Below, piece after piece: positions 1-9,285 of a stretch of DNA of 64,000 bases. How positions within the stretch are numbered: position 1 is the first letter of the stretch; the number at the start of each line of letters is the position of its first letter. The stretch comes from Paraglaciecola sp. L1A13. GTDB lineage: Bacteria > Pseudomonadota > Gammaproteobacteria > Enterobacterales > Alteromonadaceae. The notes beneath the pieces were generated by a model. That model was given only the letters and a program-made list of their open reading frames with translations, was not told where the DNA came from and did not search any database. The translations under genes and the position numbers were made by a program. The stretch lies in contig NZ_CP047024.1 in assembly GCF_009796745.1 (NCBI RefSeq), forward strand, positions 2,046,001 through 2,110,000, in the 5' to 3' direction.

Positions 1-1
1 G

Positions 2-583
2 CAAATAGATGTGGGCGTAGAGCCCGAAGGATTGGCAATCAGTCCGGATGGTAAATTAGCGGTTGTGACGTCAGAAACCACAAATATGGTGCACTGGATT
101 GACACACAAACCTATCAAAATATCGATAATTCATTAGTGGGAGCAAGGCCTCGTTCAGCTAAATTTTCGCAAGACGGTAAGCTATTGTGGGTGAGTTCTG
201 AGATTGGAGGCACCCTTAGCGTATTCGATGTTAAAAGTCGAAAGGTCATACATGATTTTCGTTTTAAAATTGCCGGTGTGCACCGGGATAGGGTGCAGCC
301 AGTTGGCGTGGAATTGAGTGAAGATGGCCGATATGCATTTGTAGCGTTAGGGCCAGCGAATCATGTTGCGGTAATCGATATTGCCAATATGACCATAGAA
401 AAATACATATTGGTTGGTCGCAGAGTATGGCAGTTGGCGTTTAATCATGATCAGAGTATTTTACTCACAACAAACGGCGTGAGCGGTGATGTGTCTATGA
501 TTGATATGGCAAAAATGAAGGTTACCCGCTCGATTAAGGTAGGGCGTTACCCTTGGGGAGTGGTCGTGCGTCAATCCCAGTGA
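2..583 (+). CDS. YVTN-type beta-propeller protein of a PQQ alcohol-oxidation cluster, 5' truncated
   Basis: The reading frame is already open at the left edge, so the N-terminus and probably a signal peptide lie outside the window. The visible 190 or so residues are repeated blades with the pattern 'P.G.AISPDGKLAVVTSE', 'ARPRSAKFSQDGKLLWVSSE', 'GVELSEDGRYAFVALG' and a final 'VGRYPWGVVV'. Such YVTN-like propellers are exported and are typically found beside PQQ-dependent dehydrogenases and an ABC transporter. The next two genes are exactly that ABC ATPase and permease, which supports this family over a generic WD40 protein. It may bind a periplasmic partner or metal; the actual ligand cannot be told from sequence. 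Confidence 0.8.
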   Translation, partial: QIDVGVEPEGLAISPDGKLAVVTSETTNMVHWIDTQTYQNIDNSLVGARPRSAKFSQDGKLLWVSSEIGGTLSVFDVKSRKVIHDFRFKIAGVHRDRVQPVGVELSEDGRYAFVALGPANHVAVIDIANMTIEKYILVGRRVWQLAFNHDQSILLTTNGVSGDVSMIDMAKMKVTRSIKVGRYPWGVVVRQSQ

Positions 584-676
584 TAAACAAAACGTTGTCA
601 GCACTGAATCGCTGGTAAAGGCTTATTGTGTCACCTAGCAAATCTTGTATGCACCCAAAAAAGAGTACGCTAAAGA

Positions 677-1423
677 ATGAATAACCCCCGTTCAGCAAGT
701 ATTACAGTTAAAGATGTCTCCTTTCGTTATGGCCCGAAGGTGGCGCTTGATTCAATTAATCTGCAGGTAACGTCAGGAATTAATATAATACTTGGGCCAA
801 ACGGTGCGGGTAAAAGTACGCTATTTTCCTTACTTACCGGTCTGCTTTGCCCATCGTGTGGCGCAATTGACGTCAATGGGCTTAGTTTTGACAAACAGCA
901 CTCGAGCATAATGCAAAGTATGGGAGTGGTGTTCCAGCAAAGCACCCTTGATCTGGACTTAACCGTACAGCAAAATTTGCTTTATTTTGCCTCGTTGCAC
1001 GGTATTGCACCTGACAAAGCATTAAAAAATATTGAATCTATGCTTGTCGAACTAGCGTTAAACGATAGGTTACAAGATAAGGTTAGAACGCTTAATGGAG
1101 GCCATCGCAGACGGGTTGAAATCGTTAGAGCGCTTATCCATCAACCGCAAGTACTCTTGCTTGATGAACCCACTGTAGGGTTGGATATTGAGAGTCGGGC
1201 GCTGATCCTCAAACATGTTAGAGCACTGGGTGACCGCGATAGTCTATGCGTATTGTGGGCTACGCACCTTATCGATGAAATAAGGCCAAGCGATTCATTA
1301 GTTGTTATCCATTCAGGCAAAATAAAAGCGCAGGGCGTTACGGAGCCACTATGCCAAGAAAATCAGGTCGATACTGTGAGCCAACTGTATCGGAAGTTGA
1401 CGGGGAGCACGGAAGCAATATGA
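677..1423 (+). CDS. ABC transporter ATP-binding protein, PQQ-dehydrogenase-associated type
   Basis: A 248-residue cytoplasmic ATPase. Walker A is GPNGAGKST (about residues 40-48), the Q-loop follows in 'VVFQQSTLDLDLT', and Walker B is LLLDEPTVGLD (about 161-171). The signature is LNGGHRRRVE instead of LSGGQ, a deviation I associate with the PQQ-linked ABC subfamily. Its stop overlaps the start of the permease in ATGA, so the two are translationally coupled. The related PedA1A2BC system of Pseudomonas putida is reported to be needed for lanthanide-dependent growth, so import or handling of a metal is a possible role; export of a cofactor or quinone-related molecule cannot be excluded. Confidence 0.85.
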   Translation: MNNPRSASITVKDVSFRYGPKVALDSINLQVTSGINIILGPNGAGKSTLFSLLTGLLCPSCGAIDVNGLSFDKQHSSIMQSMGVVFQQSTLDLDLTVQQNLLYFASLHGIAPDKALKNIESMLVELALNDRLQDKVRTLNGGHRRRVEIVRALIHQPQVLLLDEPTVGLDIESRALILKHVRALGDRDSLCVLWATHLIDEIRPSDSLVVIHSGKIKAQGVTEPLCQENQVDTVSQLYRKLTGSTEAI

Positions 1424-2196
1424 ATTCATCTGCTTACCTATATTGTTTTAACGGCATCGTGAAACGTGAAATTTTACGCTTTTTACAACAGCGAACGCGT
1501 TTAATTAGTGTGTTAGTGCGGCCATTGTTATGGCTGGTGGTCTTTGCTGCTGGCTTCCGCTCAGCATTAGGGGTATCTATAATGGAGCCCTACGGTACGT
1601 ATATAACATATCAAGAATACATCACCCCAGGATTAGGGGGGATGATCATCCTTTTCAACTGCATGCAAAGCTCGTTGTCTATGGTATATGACCGTGAAAT
1701 GGGCAGCATGAAAGTTTTATTGATGAGTCCTATCCCTCGAACATTTTTATTGTTTAGCAAGCTGGTAGCTGGGGCTATTTTGTCGACCTTGCAGGTACTT
1801 ATTTTCTTATTTGTTACCCGAATTGTCGGAGTTGAAATTGAACCATGGGGTTTTTTCACCGCAATACCTGCGATTTTCTTAATATCGTTCTTCCTCAGTG
1901 CATTGGGGTTGATGTTAGCTAATTTAATTACCCAATTAGAGAATTTTGCTGGGGTGATGAATTTTGTGATTTTCCCAATGTTTTTCCTGTCTAGCGCTTT
2001 GTATCCTCTATGGAAAATGCAGGAAGCGAGTTTGATACTGTATTGGATATGCCAAGTCAATCCATTCACCCACTGCGTCGAATTACTGCGCTTTGCGCTT
2101 TATGGGCAAGTTAATTTGCCAGCGCTTGGTGTCGTGTTACTGGCTTCTATCGTGTCAGCAATCATTGCCCTTGCGACTTTTCGCGGGCGTCGATAG
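1420..2196 (+). CDS. ABC-2 type permease, partner of the PQQ-associated ATPase
   Basis: An inner-membrane protein of 258 residues with about six hydrophobic segments and an ABC2_membrane pattern ('EYITPGLGGMIILFNCMQSSLSMVYDREMGSMK...'). The start at 1420 is preferred over an upstream ATG at 1351 because it forms the ATGA overlap with the ATPase stop, the protein then starts at a normal N-terminus, and the upstream extension only translates the ATPase gene out of frame. With the preceding ATPase it makes a two-component ABC-2 system. ABC-2 permeases are usually exporters, so the direction of transport in this cluster remains open. Confidence 0.85.
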   Translation: MNSSAYLYCFNGIVKREILRFLQQRTRLISVLVRPLLWLVVFAAGFRSALGVSIMEPYGTYITYQEYITPGLGGMIILFNCMQSSLSMVYDREMGSMKVLLMSPIPRTFLLFSKLVAGAILSTLQVLIFLFVTRIVGVEIEPWGFFTAIPAIFLISFFLSALGLMLANLITQLENFAGVMNFVIFPMFFLSSALYPLWKMQEASLILYWICQVNPFTHCVELLRFALYGQVNLPALGVVLLASIVSAIIALATFRGRR

Positions 2197-2260
2197 CGTG
2201 TAAAAAGTTAGTTTGCGATGTTTGTAAAGGCTAGGATGATAAACGCGATACAGTAAATAT

Positions 2261-2278
2261 AAAAACAGCGCTGTTTTT
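2261..2278. terminator. 18-bp perfect palindrome after the ABC permease, likely bidirectional terminator
   Basis: AAAAACAGCGCTGTTTTT reads the same on both strands, ends in a T-run on each strand and lies 65 bases after the permease stop. It is a weak hairpin (7 bp, 4-base loop), so it could instead be an operator in front of the TonB receptor gene. Confidence 0.45.
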
Positions 2279-2459
2279 CAACAATATCTTTGGCAGGATA
2301 TTACTCATACTTTAGTATTATCTATTCTTTCTTCTATTTTTAATCTATTGATTTATTTAAACTTATTCCTATTTATTAAACGATGCTCAATTTGGGGGCG
2401 CTTAAATTATTCTTTAATATCATTACACTGCCTACAGAGATAAAGGAGCGGTAAAGATA

Positions 2460-4769
2460 ATGAAATATTTAGTGGCAGTAGGTGTGTTATTTAGTGTTGA
2501 TGCCCTAGCGAATGAAATTGCGAGTTTAGAAACCATCAGTGTCGTGGGTCAGAATCCACTTTTTAGTGAACATACTACCACGAGTATAATTGGTAGCATC
2601 CAATCAATCACGGGCGAAGAAATAAGAGAAAGTAACGTTACCTCGCTGTCACAACATATGAAAAATCGTCTGTCCAGCGTTCATATCAACGACGTACAGA
2701 ACAATCCATTTCAACCTGATGTGCAATATCGCGGTTTCACCGCATCGCCATTGCTAGGTTTGCCTCAAGGGCTTTCTGTTTACTTAAATGGTGTAAGGTT
2801 TAATGAGCCGTTTGGCGATACGGTTAACTGGGATCTTATTCCATTAGCTGCCCTAGATAATGTTGCATTGTATTCTGGCTCAAACCCTAGTTTTGGGCAG
2901 AATACTTTGGGCGGCGCGCTAAGCATGCGGGTGAAAAATGGCTTCGAATATGCGCAAAATGCTGTGGACTTACAAGTTGGAAGTTTCGGTCAAAAGCAAC
3001 TCACCGTGCAAAGCGGCGGTAGTCAAGGTCGCTGGGGATACTACGTGTTACTAAATCGTTTAAACGAAGACGGCTGGCGAGATTTTTCGACCAGCGATTT
3101 AACACAATTTCTGTCGACGATTACCTACCGCGGGGAAACACATCATGTGGAAATGTTGTTTTCGGCGAATGATAACGAATTAACTGGTAATGGGGCGATC
3201 CCACAACAACTGCCATCGGTAGAGGGAAATGCAGCCATTTATACCTACCCAGATAAAACCAAAAATGATTATCAAATGGTTGCCTTAAATACAGAGTCAA
3301 TCTTGGGTGATGGCTTGAAATTTCAAAGCAACAGTTACTATCGGCGCAATGACATTGATACCACCAATGGTGACGATAGCGACTTTGAAGAATGTGAATT
3401 TGGCAACAGAGTTACGTTGTGTGAAGAGGAAGATGACGATCTTGAGAAGGTTAGTTTTGTTGGGTATTCACCCGATACATTCTTTAGTGAGATTTCTACT
3501 CTCGATGCCGATTTAATTGACGGCACACTTAATCAAAGTGCGACTGAAAACGAAAGCTATGGCTTAGCCATGCAGTTGTTGTACAACAAAAAAATTGCCA
3601 AAACTGAACACGAGTGGTTGTTAGGTGGGGGAATTGATCGAGCGGATATTGATTTTGCCAGTGATACGGAATTTGGCATTTTACATAACAGCACGCCTGA
3701 GGACGACCGTTCGGTTTCAGCTACAGGATTTTTCGATAGCGACTCACAAGTTAGACTAGGCGTGAAAACCTACGGACATTATTTGTATGCAGGATATTCT
3801 GCGCGCTTAGATGAACGCTGGTTACTGAGCTTGTCGGGGCGCTACAACGACAGTAAAATAGACATGCATGATCGTATTGATGTGGGTGAGGGCTCATTAA
3901 ATGGCGAGCATCATTTTAATCGATTTAATCCTGCAATTGGCTTGCAATATACCATTAATTCCCACTGGTTAGCTTCGTTAAGCTACAGTGAATCATCGCG
4001 TATGCCCAGCCCAGCAGAACTTAGCTGTGCCGATGAAGATGATCCATGTAAGTTGCCAAATGGCTTTGTGGCCGATCCACCTTTAAATAAAGTTGTCGCC
4101 AAAACAATCGAAGCAACACTCGGTTATGAAGCAAACGGCAACACCATTAGTGCAGCACTTTATCGCACAAAAAGCACCGACGATATTATTTTTCAACAGG
4201 CGGGTGTGACCCAATCCCAAGGCTACTTTATCAATGTTGATGAAACGAATCGTCAGGGGGCGGAAATGTCTTTTTTACGCATTGCAGAAACCATTACCTA
4301 TGGTGCGAATTACAGCTACTTGGACGCAACATTTGAATCGCCCTTTGTATCGTTTAGCCCTAATAACCCGTTTGGTGGTGATCGTCAGGTTGAGGTGGGT
4401 GATAACATTCCTGGACAACCCAAACATCAGGTGAAAATCCACAGTAACTGGGATATTACCGACGCGATGAGCTTAGGGGGCGAGTGGATATTTTCGTCAT
4501 CATCATATTACCGTGGTGATGAAGCGAATGAGCACAAAAAAGTACCCTCCTATGCGGTGGCAAATATGTATGTGAACTATCAATTTAATCAGGCTACAAC
4601 GTTGTCTGCCCGGGTCGATAATGTATTGGATCGCCAATACCATACCTTTGGCACTTATGGTGAACCGGATGAAGTATTAGGTGAGGTGCATCCCGAAATC
4701 GACGAACCTTATTTCATTGGACCTGCCGCCCCTAGAAGTGTATCGGTCAATATGCACATTGCATTTTAA
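2460..4769 (+). CDS. TonB-dependent outer-membrane receptor
   Basis: A 769-residue outer-membrane active transporter. A short signal peptide ends near DALA (about residue 17), a plug domain follows (about 30-150, with 'VQYRGFTASPLLGLPQGLSVYLNGVRFNEPFGD'), then a 22-strand barrel ending in the aromatic 'SVNMHIAF'. The SD AAAGGAGCGG lies 5-15 bases upstream of the ATG. It sits between two ABC systems of the PQQ island, which suggests uptake of a substrate serving alcohol oxidation. Two cysteine-bounded acidic stretches stand out, around residues 303-325 (EECEF...LCEEEDDDLE) and around 520-532 (CADEDDPC). The second resembles a feature common in this receptor group; the first looks more particular. 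A LutH-like lanthanide receptor is a hypothesis, not a conclusion. Confidence 0.88.
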   Translation: MKYLVAVGVLFSVDALANEIASLETISVVGQNPLFSEHTTTSIIGSIQSITGEEIRESNVTSLSQHMKNRLSSVHINDVQNNPFQPDVQYRGFTASPLLGLPQGLSVYLNGVRFNEPFGDTVNWDLIPLAALDNVALYSGSNPSFGQNTLGGALSMRVKNGFEYAQNAVDLQVGSFGQKQLTVQSGGSQGRWGYYVLLNRLNEDGWRDFSTSDLTQFLSTITYRGETHHVEMLFSANDNELTGNGAIPQQLPSVEGNAAIYTYPDKTKNDYQMVALNTESILGDGLKFQSNSYYRRNDIDTTNGDDSDFEECEFGNRVTLCEEEDDDLEKVSFVGYSPDTFFSEISTLDADLIDGTLNQSATENESYGLAMQLLYNKKIAKTEHEWLLGGGIDRADIDFASDTEFGILHNSTPEDDRSVSATGFFDSDSQVRLGVKTYGHYLYAGYSARLDERWLLSLSGRYNDSKIDMHDRIDVGEGSLNGEHHFNRFNPAIGLQYTINSHWLASLSYSESSRMPSPAELSCADEDDPCKLPNGFVADPPLNKVVAKTIEATLGYEANGNTISAALYRTKSTDDIIFQQAGVTQSQGYFINVDETNRQGAEMSFLRIAETITYGANYSYLDATFESPFVSFSPNNPFGGDRQVEVGDNIPGQPKHQVKIHSNWDITDAMSLGGEWIFSSSSYYRGDEANEHKKVPSYAVANMYVNYQFNQATTLSARVDNVLDRQYHTFGTYGEPDEVLGEVHPEIDEPYFIGPAAPRSVSVNMHIAF

Positions 4770-4923
4770 CGCTTAATTATTCGCCATTAGGCGGCTATTT
4801 TCCAACCAAAGGCAGGGATGCCGCCATAATTGACGAGGGTAGTCATACTAAAGGAGGAAAGAATTAACGTGAGGCTAGCAATAGGATAAAGCCTTCATTA
4901 CTGGATAAGTTGAGGGTTAATCG

Positions 4924-5109
4924 ATGTTGCGACGATCTATACGAAATCTACGTCCTATATTTACATTATCACCGCTTGCTGAAATCGCCCACAATGAACC
5001 AGATATCGAAGACGATGTTGAAGTGACAATCGCCGGTGGAGCTGATGTGATGATTGTTAGCTCCACCAAACAGATACCTAACTTGATGATAACCGATAAA
5101 ATATTATGA
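4924..5109 (+). CDS. Small hypothetical ORF upstream of the ABC substrate-binding gene
   Basis: A 61-codon frame with a reasonable SD (TGAGGG about 7 bases before the ATG). It ends in an ATGA overlap with an ATG at 5106 that is in frame with the following substrate-binding protein. The peptide has a basic start (MLRRSIRNLR), an acidic middle (EPDIEDDVEVT) and a GGADVMIVSS stretch. I recognise no family, and it has no PqqA-type Glu-x-x-x-Tyr motif. It could be a genuine small gene, a translational leader, or chance. Confidence 0.3.
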   Translation: MLRRSIRNLRPIFTLSPLAEIAHNEPDIEDDVEVTIAGGADVMIVSSTKQIPNLMITDKIL

Positions 5110-5180
5110 ACCGGGTCACTGGTAGTCAGTCACCAGTATTGAACATCCGGCAAAATTCTAATGCGACGCAGAGAAAAAAG

Positions 5181-6191
5181 ATGTATAAATTTTTTGCTGT
5201 TCTACTTTTTTTCACCAGTTTTTTTAGTGTGGCGGACAACGTGCAGAATGTGCGTTTAGGTGTATTGAAATACGGTACAGTGAACTGGGAAGTCGAGGTT
5301 ATTAAACAAAACAAACTCGATGAAAAATATGGCTTTAATTTACATGTTCTATCACTTGCCAGTAAGAACGCCTCTGCTGTGGCGTTACAAAGCAATGCCG
5401 TTGATATCATTTTAACAGATTGGTTGTGGGTTAATCGCCAACGTTTCAACCACAAAAGCTATACGTTATTTCCTACCTCGATCGCCACCGGCGGTTTATA
5501 CGTCCCTAGCGACTCAAAAATTGACAATGTGACTGGATTGCGCGGGCTTAAAATAGGTATTGCCGGTGGTGAAGTTGATAAAAATTGGTTGCTCTTACAA
5601 GCCTATTCACGCAAGAAATATGGTTTTGATATTAAGCAAGAAACCCTTCCAAGCTTTACATCTCCAGCCTTGCTTAATGTATTGATGCGCAGAGGCGAAC
5701 TTGATGGTGGTATTAACTTCTGGCACTACGGAACTAGATTAAAAACACAAGGCTACAAGTTGCTTATTACGGTACCGCAAATGTTAGCAGAGTTGAATAT
5801 TGCTAATGATGTTCCGCTGTTAGGTTGGGTATTCGATGAAAATTGGGCGAAGCAGCATCCACAGCTTATTCAGAGTTTTTTGTTGGCGTCTCTTGAAGCG
5901 AAACAAATTTTATATTCATCAGATGAACAGTGGCAACAAATACGAAAATTAACCAAGGTCGAGAATGACTCTGTATTTTCAACTTTAAAAAGTGATTACC
6001 GCGCGGGATTGCTTCATCAGTTTGGCGAAAAAGAGCGTAATGCCACCCAACAGATATTTACGGTTTTAGCAGAACAAGGCGGACAAAATCTGGTAGGAAA
6101 AGCGACATCATTAGATATGGGTACGTTTTGGACCATGGATGAAAGCAAACTGACGTTAATACCAGCAGTCGATTATGAAAGTCAGCCGTGA
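5181..6191 (+). CDS. ABC transporter substrate-binding protein, NitT/TauT-like
   Basis: A periplasmic binding protein of the NMT1/SsuA type: 'VRLGVLKYGTVNWEVEVIKQNKL' starts lobe 1, 'AVDIILTDWLWVNRQR' and 'GLRGLKIGIAGGEVDKNW' mark the usual domain crossings. The ATG at 5181 gives a standard signal peptide (MYKFFAVLLFFTSFFSVADN). An in-frame ATG at 5106 overlaps the small upstream ORF and would add 25 residues, so the start is uncertain. The 3' end overlaps the permease gene by 17 bases. The family binds nitrate, sulfonates or related small solutes; in a PQQ island it may bind something quite different, and the substrate cannot be read from sequence. Confidence 0.82.
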   Translation: MYKFFAVLLFFTSFFSVADNVQNVRLGVLKYGTVNWEVEVIKQNKLDEKYGFNLHVLSLASKNASAVALQSNAVDIILTDWLWVNRQRFNHKSYTLFPTSIATGGLYVPSDSKIDNVTGLRGLKIGIAGGEVDKNWLLLQAYSRKKYGFDIKQETLPSFTSPALLNVLMRRGELDGGINFWHYGTRLKTQGYKLLITVPQMLAELNIANDVPLLGWVFDENWAKQHPQLIQSFLLASLEAKQILYSSDEQWQQIRKLTKVENDSVFSTLKSDYRAGLLHQFGEKERNATQQIFTVLAEQGGQNLVGKATSLDMGTFWTMDESKLTLIPAVDYESQP

Positions 6192-7041
6192 TTTGCACCA
6201 AGCCAGTAACTTCGATTGTTGCTCAAGTCAAAAAACTCATCATCTTTTCTGGGTGGGTACCTTAGTGAAAGCATGGGCTATAACAAATACCTGTTTAAGC
6301 TGGTTGGTTAAACAAATACTTGGCATCGCATGTCTAGGATTAGTGTGGCAATTCGCTGCGTTGCTAATAGCGAGTCCCGATTTTCCAAGCTGTTTAGCGG
6401 TACTTCAAAGCATCTATTTTCATCTGAGTGAAGGGGATATGGCAGCTAATCTGCTGATTACGCTAAATCGCGTGATTATTAGTTTTATTATCTCAATGTT
6501 GTTAGGTGTGTTGCTAGGTGTGGTGATGGGAACCCATTCTCGCGTCAACAAACTGGCTGATTCTGCCCTGATCATTGCATTGAATATACCGGCCTTGGTG
6601 ACTATTTTGTTATGTTATATATGGTTTGGCTTGGTAGAAAGTGCTGCAATAGCAGCCGTTATTTTGAATAAAGTACCAACAGTTGTGGTGATGATACGAG
6701 AGGGTGCGCGAGTGGTAGATCAAGATCTACTCGCCGTCGCCAAAGTTTATCGCCTTTCACCTAAAACGACCTTTTTTCGAGTGTTTCTACCACAGCTTTA
6801 TCCCTACATTATGGCCTCTGCTCGCTCTGGATTATCACTGATATGGAAAATAGTACTCGTTGTCGAATTGCTTGGTCGCAGCGATGGGGTAGGGTTTGCA
6901 CTTAATACCCAATTTCAGTTTTTTGATATTAGCGGAATACTGGCCTACACCTGTGCATTTATCAGTATTATCCTGTGCATTGAAGCATTGATATTCCGGC
7001 CACTTGATACGTGGATTGCAAGAGGCATTGCCCATGATTGA
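6175..7041 (+). CDS. ABC transporter permease, SsuC/TauC-like
   Basis: Inner-membrane permease of 288 residues, BPD_transp_1 type. The N-terminal 30 residues are hydrophilic, then about six membrane segments follow, with the ATPase-docking EAA loop seen as 'EGARVVDQDLLAVAKVYRLSPKTTFFRVFLPQLYPYI'. The gene overlaps both neighbours (substrate-binding gene upstream, ATPase downstream), so the three form one translationally coupled importer. Slightly longer N-terminus than usual; a later start such as GTG 6256 or 6265 is possible. Confidence 0.85.
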   Translation: MKVSRDLHQASNFDCCSSQKTHHLFWVGTLVKAWAITNTCLSWLVKQILGIACLGLVWQFAALLIASPDFPSCLAVLQSIYFHLSEGDMAANLLITLNRVIISFIISMLLGVLLGVVMGTHSRVNKLADSALIIALNIPALVTILLCYIWFGLVESAAIAAVILNKVPTVVVMIREGARVVDQDLLAVAKVYRLSPKTTFFRVFLPQLYPYIMASARSGLSLIWKIVLVVELLGRSDGVGFALNTQFQFFDISGILAYTCAFISIILCIEALIFRPLDTWIARGIAHD

Positions 7042-7774
7042 GTTGCAGGTGCGCATTGAAGATAAACAATTTTCTCACTGTACAACGGTAATTGAAAATA
7101 TTAAATTCACTTTAGGCTCAGGTGAGTTTGTGGCGATCGTCGGCCCTTCGGGCTGCGGTAAGACCACACTGCTAAATATGATCAGTGGTCTTGAATCATC
7201 CTCTGCGGGCAGCATAATGCTAAACGGACAACCGCTTGAGGTAGAGAACAAGCCTCATATTGGCTATATATTCCAACAACCACGTTTGATGCCGTGGTTA
7301 ACGGTTCGTCAAAACCTGCAGCTTGTTGCTGAATCAGCAACGTCTGAAGAAATAGGGGCCCTGCTGCACAGTGTAGGACTAGGCGATAAAGACCATTATT
7401 ATCCTCGGCAACTGTCTGGCGGAATGCAGCGCAGAGTCAGTATTGCCCGAGCTTTTTTAATTAATCCGCAACTACTTTTACTTGACGAACCGTTTAACTC
7501 ACTGGATGCGCCAACAGCCGCCCGTTTACGTTTGTTATTGATTGAATTCTGCCAACGTCAGGGATGCACTGTAGTGTTTGTAACCCATGATCTGAATGAA
7601 GCCATTTACTTAGCCGATCGCATCCTGTTTCTAAGTCCATCGCCGAGTCGTATCGTGCATCAAGAGCTTGTGAGTATTGCCCGTCCGCGCAATGAATCTG
7701 GCCTTAATGAGCTCAAATGGCAAGCACAACTTATGGCATCCCATCCACAATTGCTTGCTGGGCGGGTTAGCTAA
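7034..7774 (+). CDS. ABC transporter ATP-binding protein, SsuB/TauB-like
   Basis: A 246-residue cytoplasmic ATPase energising the NitT/TauT-like importer. Walker A is GPSGCGKTT, the Q-loop region is 'IGYIFQQPRLMPWLTV', the signature is LSGGMQRRVSIAR, Walker B is LLLLDEPFNSLD, and the switch histidine lies in 'VFVTHDLNEA'. I chose the ATG at 7034 because it has an SD (GAGG) eight bases upstream and overlaps the permease stop; the ATG at 7004 lies inside the permease. All motifs are intact. Confidence 0.88.
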   Translation: MIELQVRIEDKQFSHCTTVIENIKFTLGSGEFVAIVGPSGCGKTTLLNMISGLESSSAGSIMLNGQPLEVENKPHIGYIFQQPRLMPWLTVRQNLQLVAESATSEEIGALLHSVGLGDKDHYYPRQLSGGMQRRVSIARAFLINPQLLLLDEPFNSLDAPTAARLRLLLIEFCQRQGCTVVFVTHDLNEAIYLADRILFLSPSPSRIVHQELVSIARPRNESGLNELKWQAQLMASHPQLLAGRVS

Positions 7775-7803
7775 TATGACAATGAAAATGTTGTGAACCA
7801 ATA

Positions 7804-9132
7804 GTGTCCATTGAACTTAGCAAAGACTCATTCAACCAAGCAGTTAAATCTAGCCAACCTCGGCTTTGCGTATCGAAACTTCGGCAAAAAATTGGCCAGG
7901 AATTACACAATAGACCCTGCGCGAAAATTGCTATTTCGACCTCAATTAGCCATCTTGCTCTGCGAGTTTCTCAGCTTGAGCGTCATCAAGAGTTTGTAAA
8001 GCTCTGTGCATTATGCGCCAGTTACAATGTGATCCCCCCAGCACATGATGCCTGCTGTTATTACCAACATTTCAAAGGATTTGATATACGCTGGGAGCGT
8101 CATCTTGAATTCTCAAGTTATACCTTTATTCGAGCGGGTGTGAGTCCTGGGTTATTTGATGGTTATGCCATTGAATACGTACCTCAGCAATGGTTTGATG
8201 AATTAGTTGGCGAGTTGGTCAGCGCCGTTAATGTTGTTATTTGTGATTCAGCTTTGAGCGAGCAGCAACGCAAGAAAATGTTTGAAGGTAGCCAAGTACT
8301 CGGTAGTCACGTTGCTAAAGGCCGAGCGAGTGTGTTCACGTCTTTTCGCTTGCACAGTGACGGGTTTGGCCGCTTATACATTCAGTCACATGCGTTAAAC
8401 AAATACCAGGCTGGACGACTAATACAGCGCTTACTCGAAATTGAAACCTATCAAATGATGGCGCTGCTTAGTCTGCCGATCGCCCGAGGGTTAGCGCCTA
8501 AAGTGGCAGACATGGAACAGCGCCTAGTTAGTATTAATCAAAAAATGGCTCAAGTATGTCATCACGACGACGGACAAATGTTGGAAAGCTTGTCGAGTTT
8601 AGCCAGTCAAACAGAACAACTGATTGCTGATATCAGTTATCGATTTAGCGCGACCAATGCCTATTATGAGTTGGTGTGTACCCGTCTCGAGCAGCTAAAA
8701 GAAGAAGATATTTGTGGAGTCGAAGGTATTGGTGAGTTTGTAACACGCAGGTTAAGTCCAGGGATCAGGACATGCCAAGCGTTGACGCATCGACTGAACG
8801 ACCTTACTTGCCGCATAGAACGAGCCAGTGCTCTACTTCGAACCCGTGTGGATTTATCCATTGAGCAGCAAAATCAAAAACTTTTACAGGCTATTAATCA
8901 AAGAGGGGCAGTGCAGTTGCGCCTGCAGCAAATGGTTGAAGGCGTATCAATAGTGGCCATCGTTTACTATTCGATGGGGCTGCTGGATTACTTACTTGAT
9001 GCACTTAATTCTACAGGGTTGCCAACAAACAAAACCATTGTAAAAGGCGCAGCTGTACCAATATTTTTACTTTTCACTTGGTTAATCATGCGTTTCGTGG
9101 TGAAAGTTATTAAGAAACAGCCAGTAGCGTGA
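7804..9132 (+). CDS. DUF3422 family membrane-anchored protein
   Basis: A 442-residue protein. The N-terminal 'LHNRP' motif, the 'FDIRWERHLEFSSYTFIR' segment and the two C-terminal membrane helices (about 385-405 and 415-435) match the DUF3422 family, whose function is unknown. The middle (about 240-375) is helical and probably coiled coil. The only usable start is GTG 7804, since an in-frame stop lies at 7783; no strong SD is visible. It follows the ABC importer by 29 bases on the same strand, so it is probably in that operon. The family is met in PQQ/alcohol-oxidation neighbourhoods, which fits here. Confidence 0.75.
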   Translation: MSIELSKDSFNQAVKSSQPRLCVSKLRQKIGQELHNRPCAKIAISTSISHLALRVSQLERHQEFVKLCALCASYNVIPPAHDACCYYQHFKGFDIRWERHLEFSSYTFIRAGVSPGLFDGYAIEYVPQQWFDELVGELVSAVNVVICDSALSEQQRKKMFEGSQVLGSHVAKGRASVFTSFRLHSDGFGRLYIQSHALNKYQAGRLIQRLLEIETYQMMALLSLPIARGLAPKVADMEQRLVSINQKMAQVCHHDDGQMLESLSSLASQTEQLIADISYRFSATNAYYELVCTRLEQLKEEDICGVEGIGEFVTRRLSPGIRTCQALTHRLNDLTCRIERASALLRTRVDLSIEQQNQKLLQAINQRGAVQLRLQQMVEGVSIVAIVYYSMGLLDYLLDALNSTGLPTNKTIVKGAAVPIFLLFTWLIMRFVVKVIKKQPVA

Positions 9133-9285
9133 AATAAAATACATTCCTTCTCGCGTTGTCCTTGCCCAGTCATTGTGGCGCCTTGATACCAACACCCTTC
9201 TATCTAAGCTTGTATTAAATAAATCATTTTATTCACATTGATCACTTGGGCAAAGCTGTTCGATATTGATGTTAATTTCGTATCT

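Noticed and set aside
1611..2069. 152-codon minus-strand frame inside the ABC-2 permease gene.
   Set aside because: It lies opposite a clear membrane-protein frame with normal coupling to the ATPase.
5106..5180. N-terminal extension of the substrate-binding protein from ATG 5106.
   Set aside because: It would place 25 residues before a complete signal peptide; kept only as an alternative because of the ATGA overlap.
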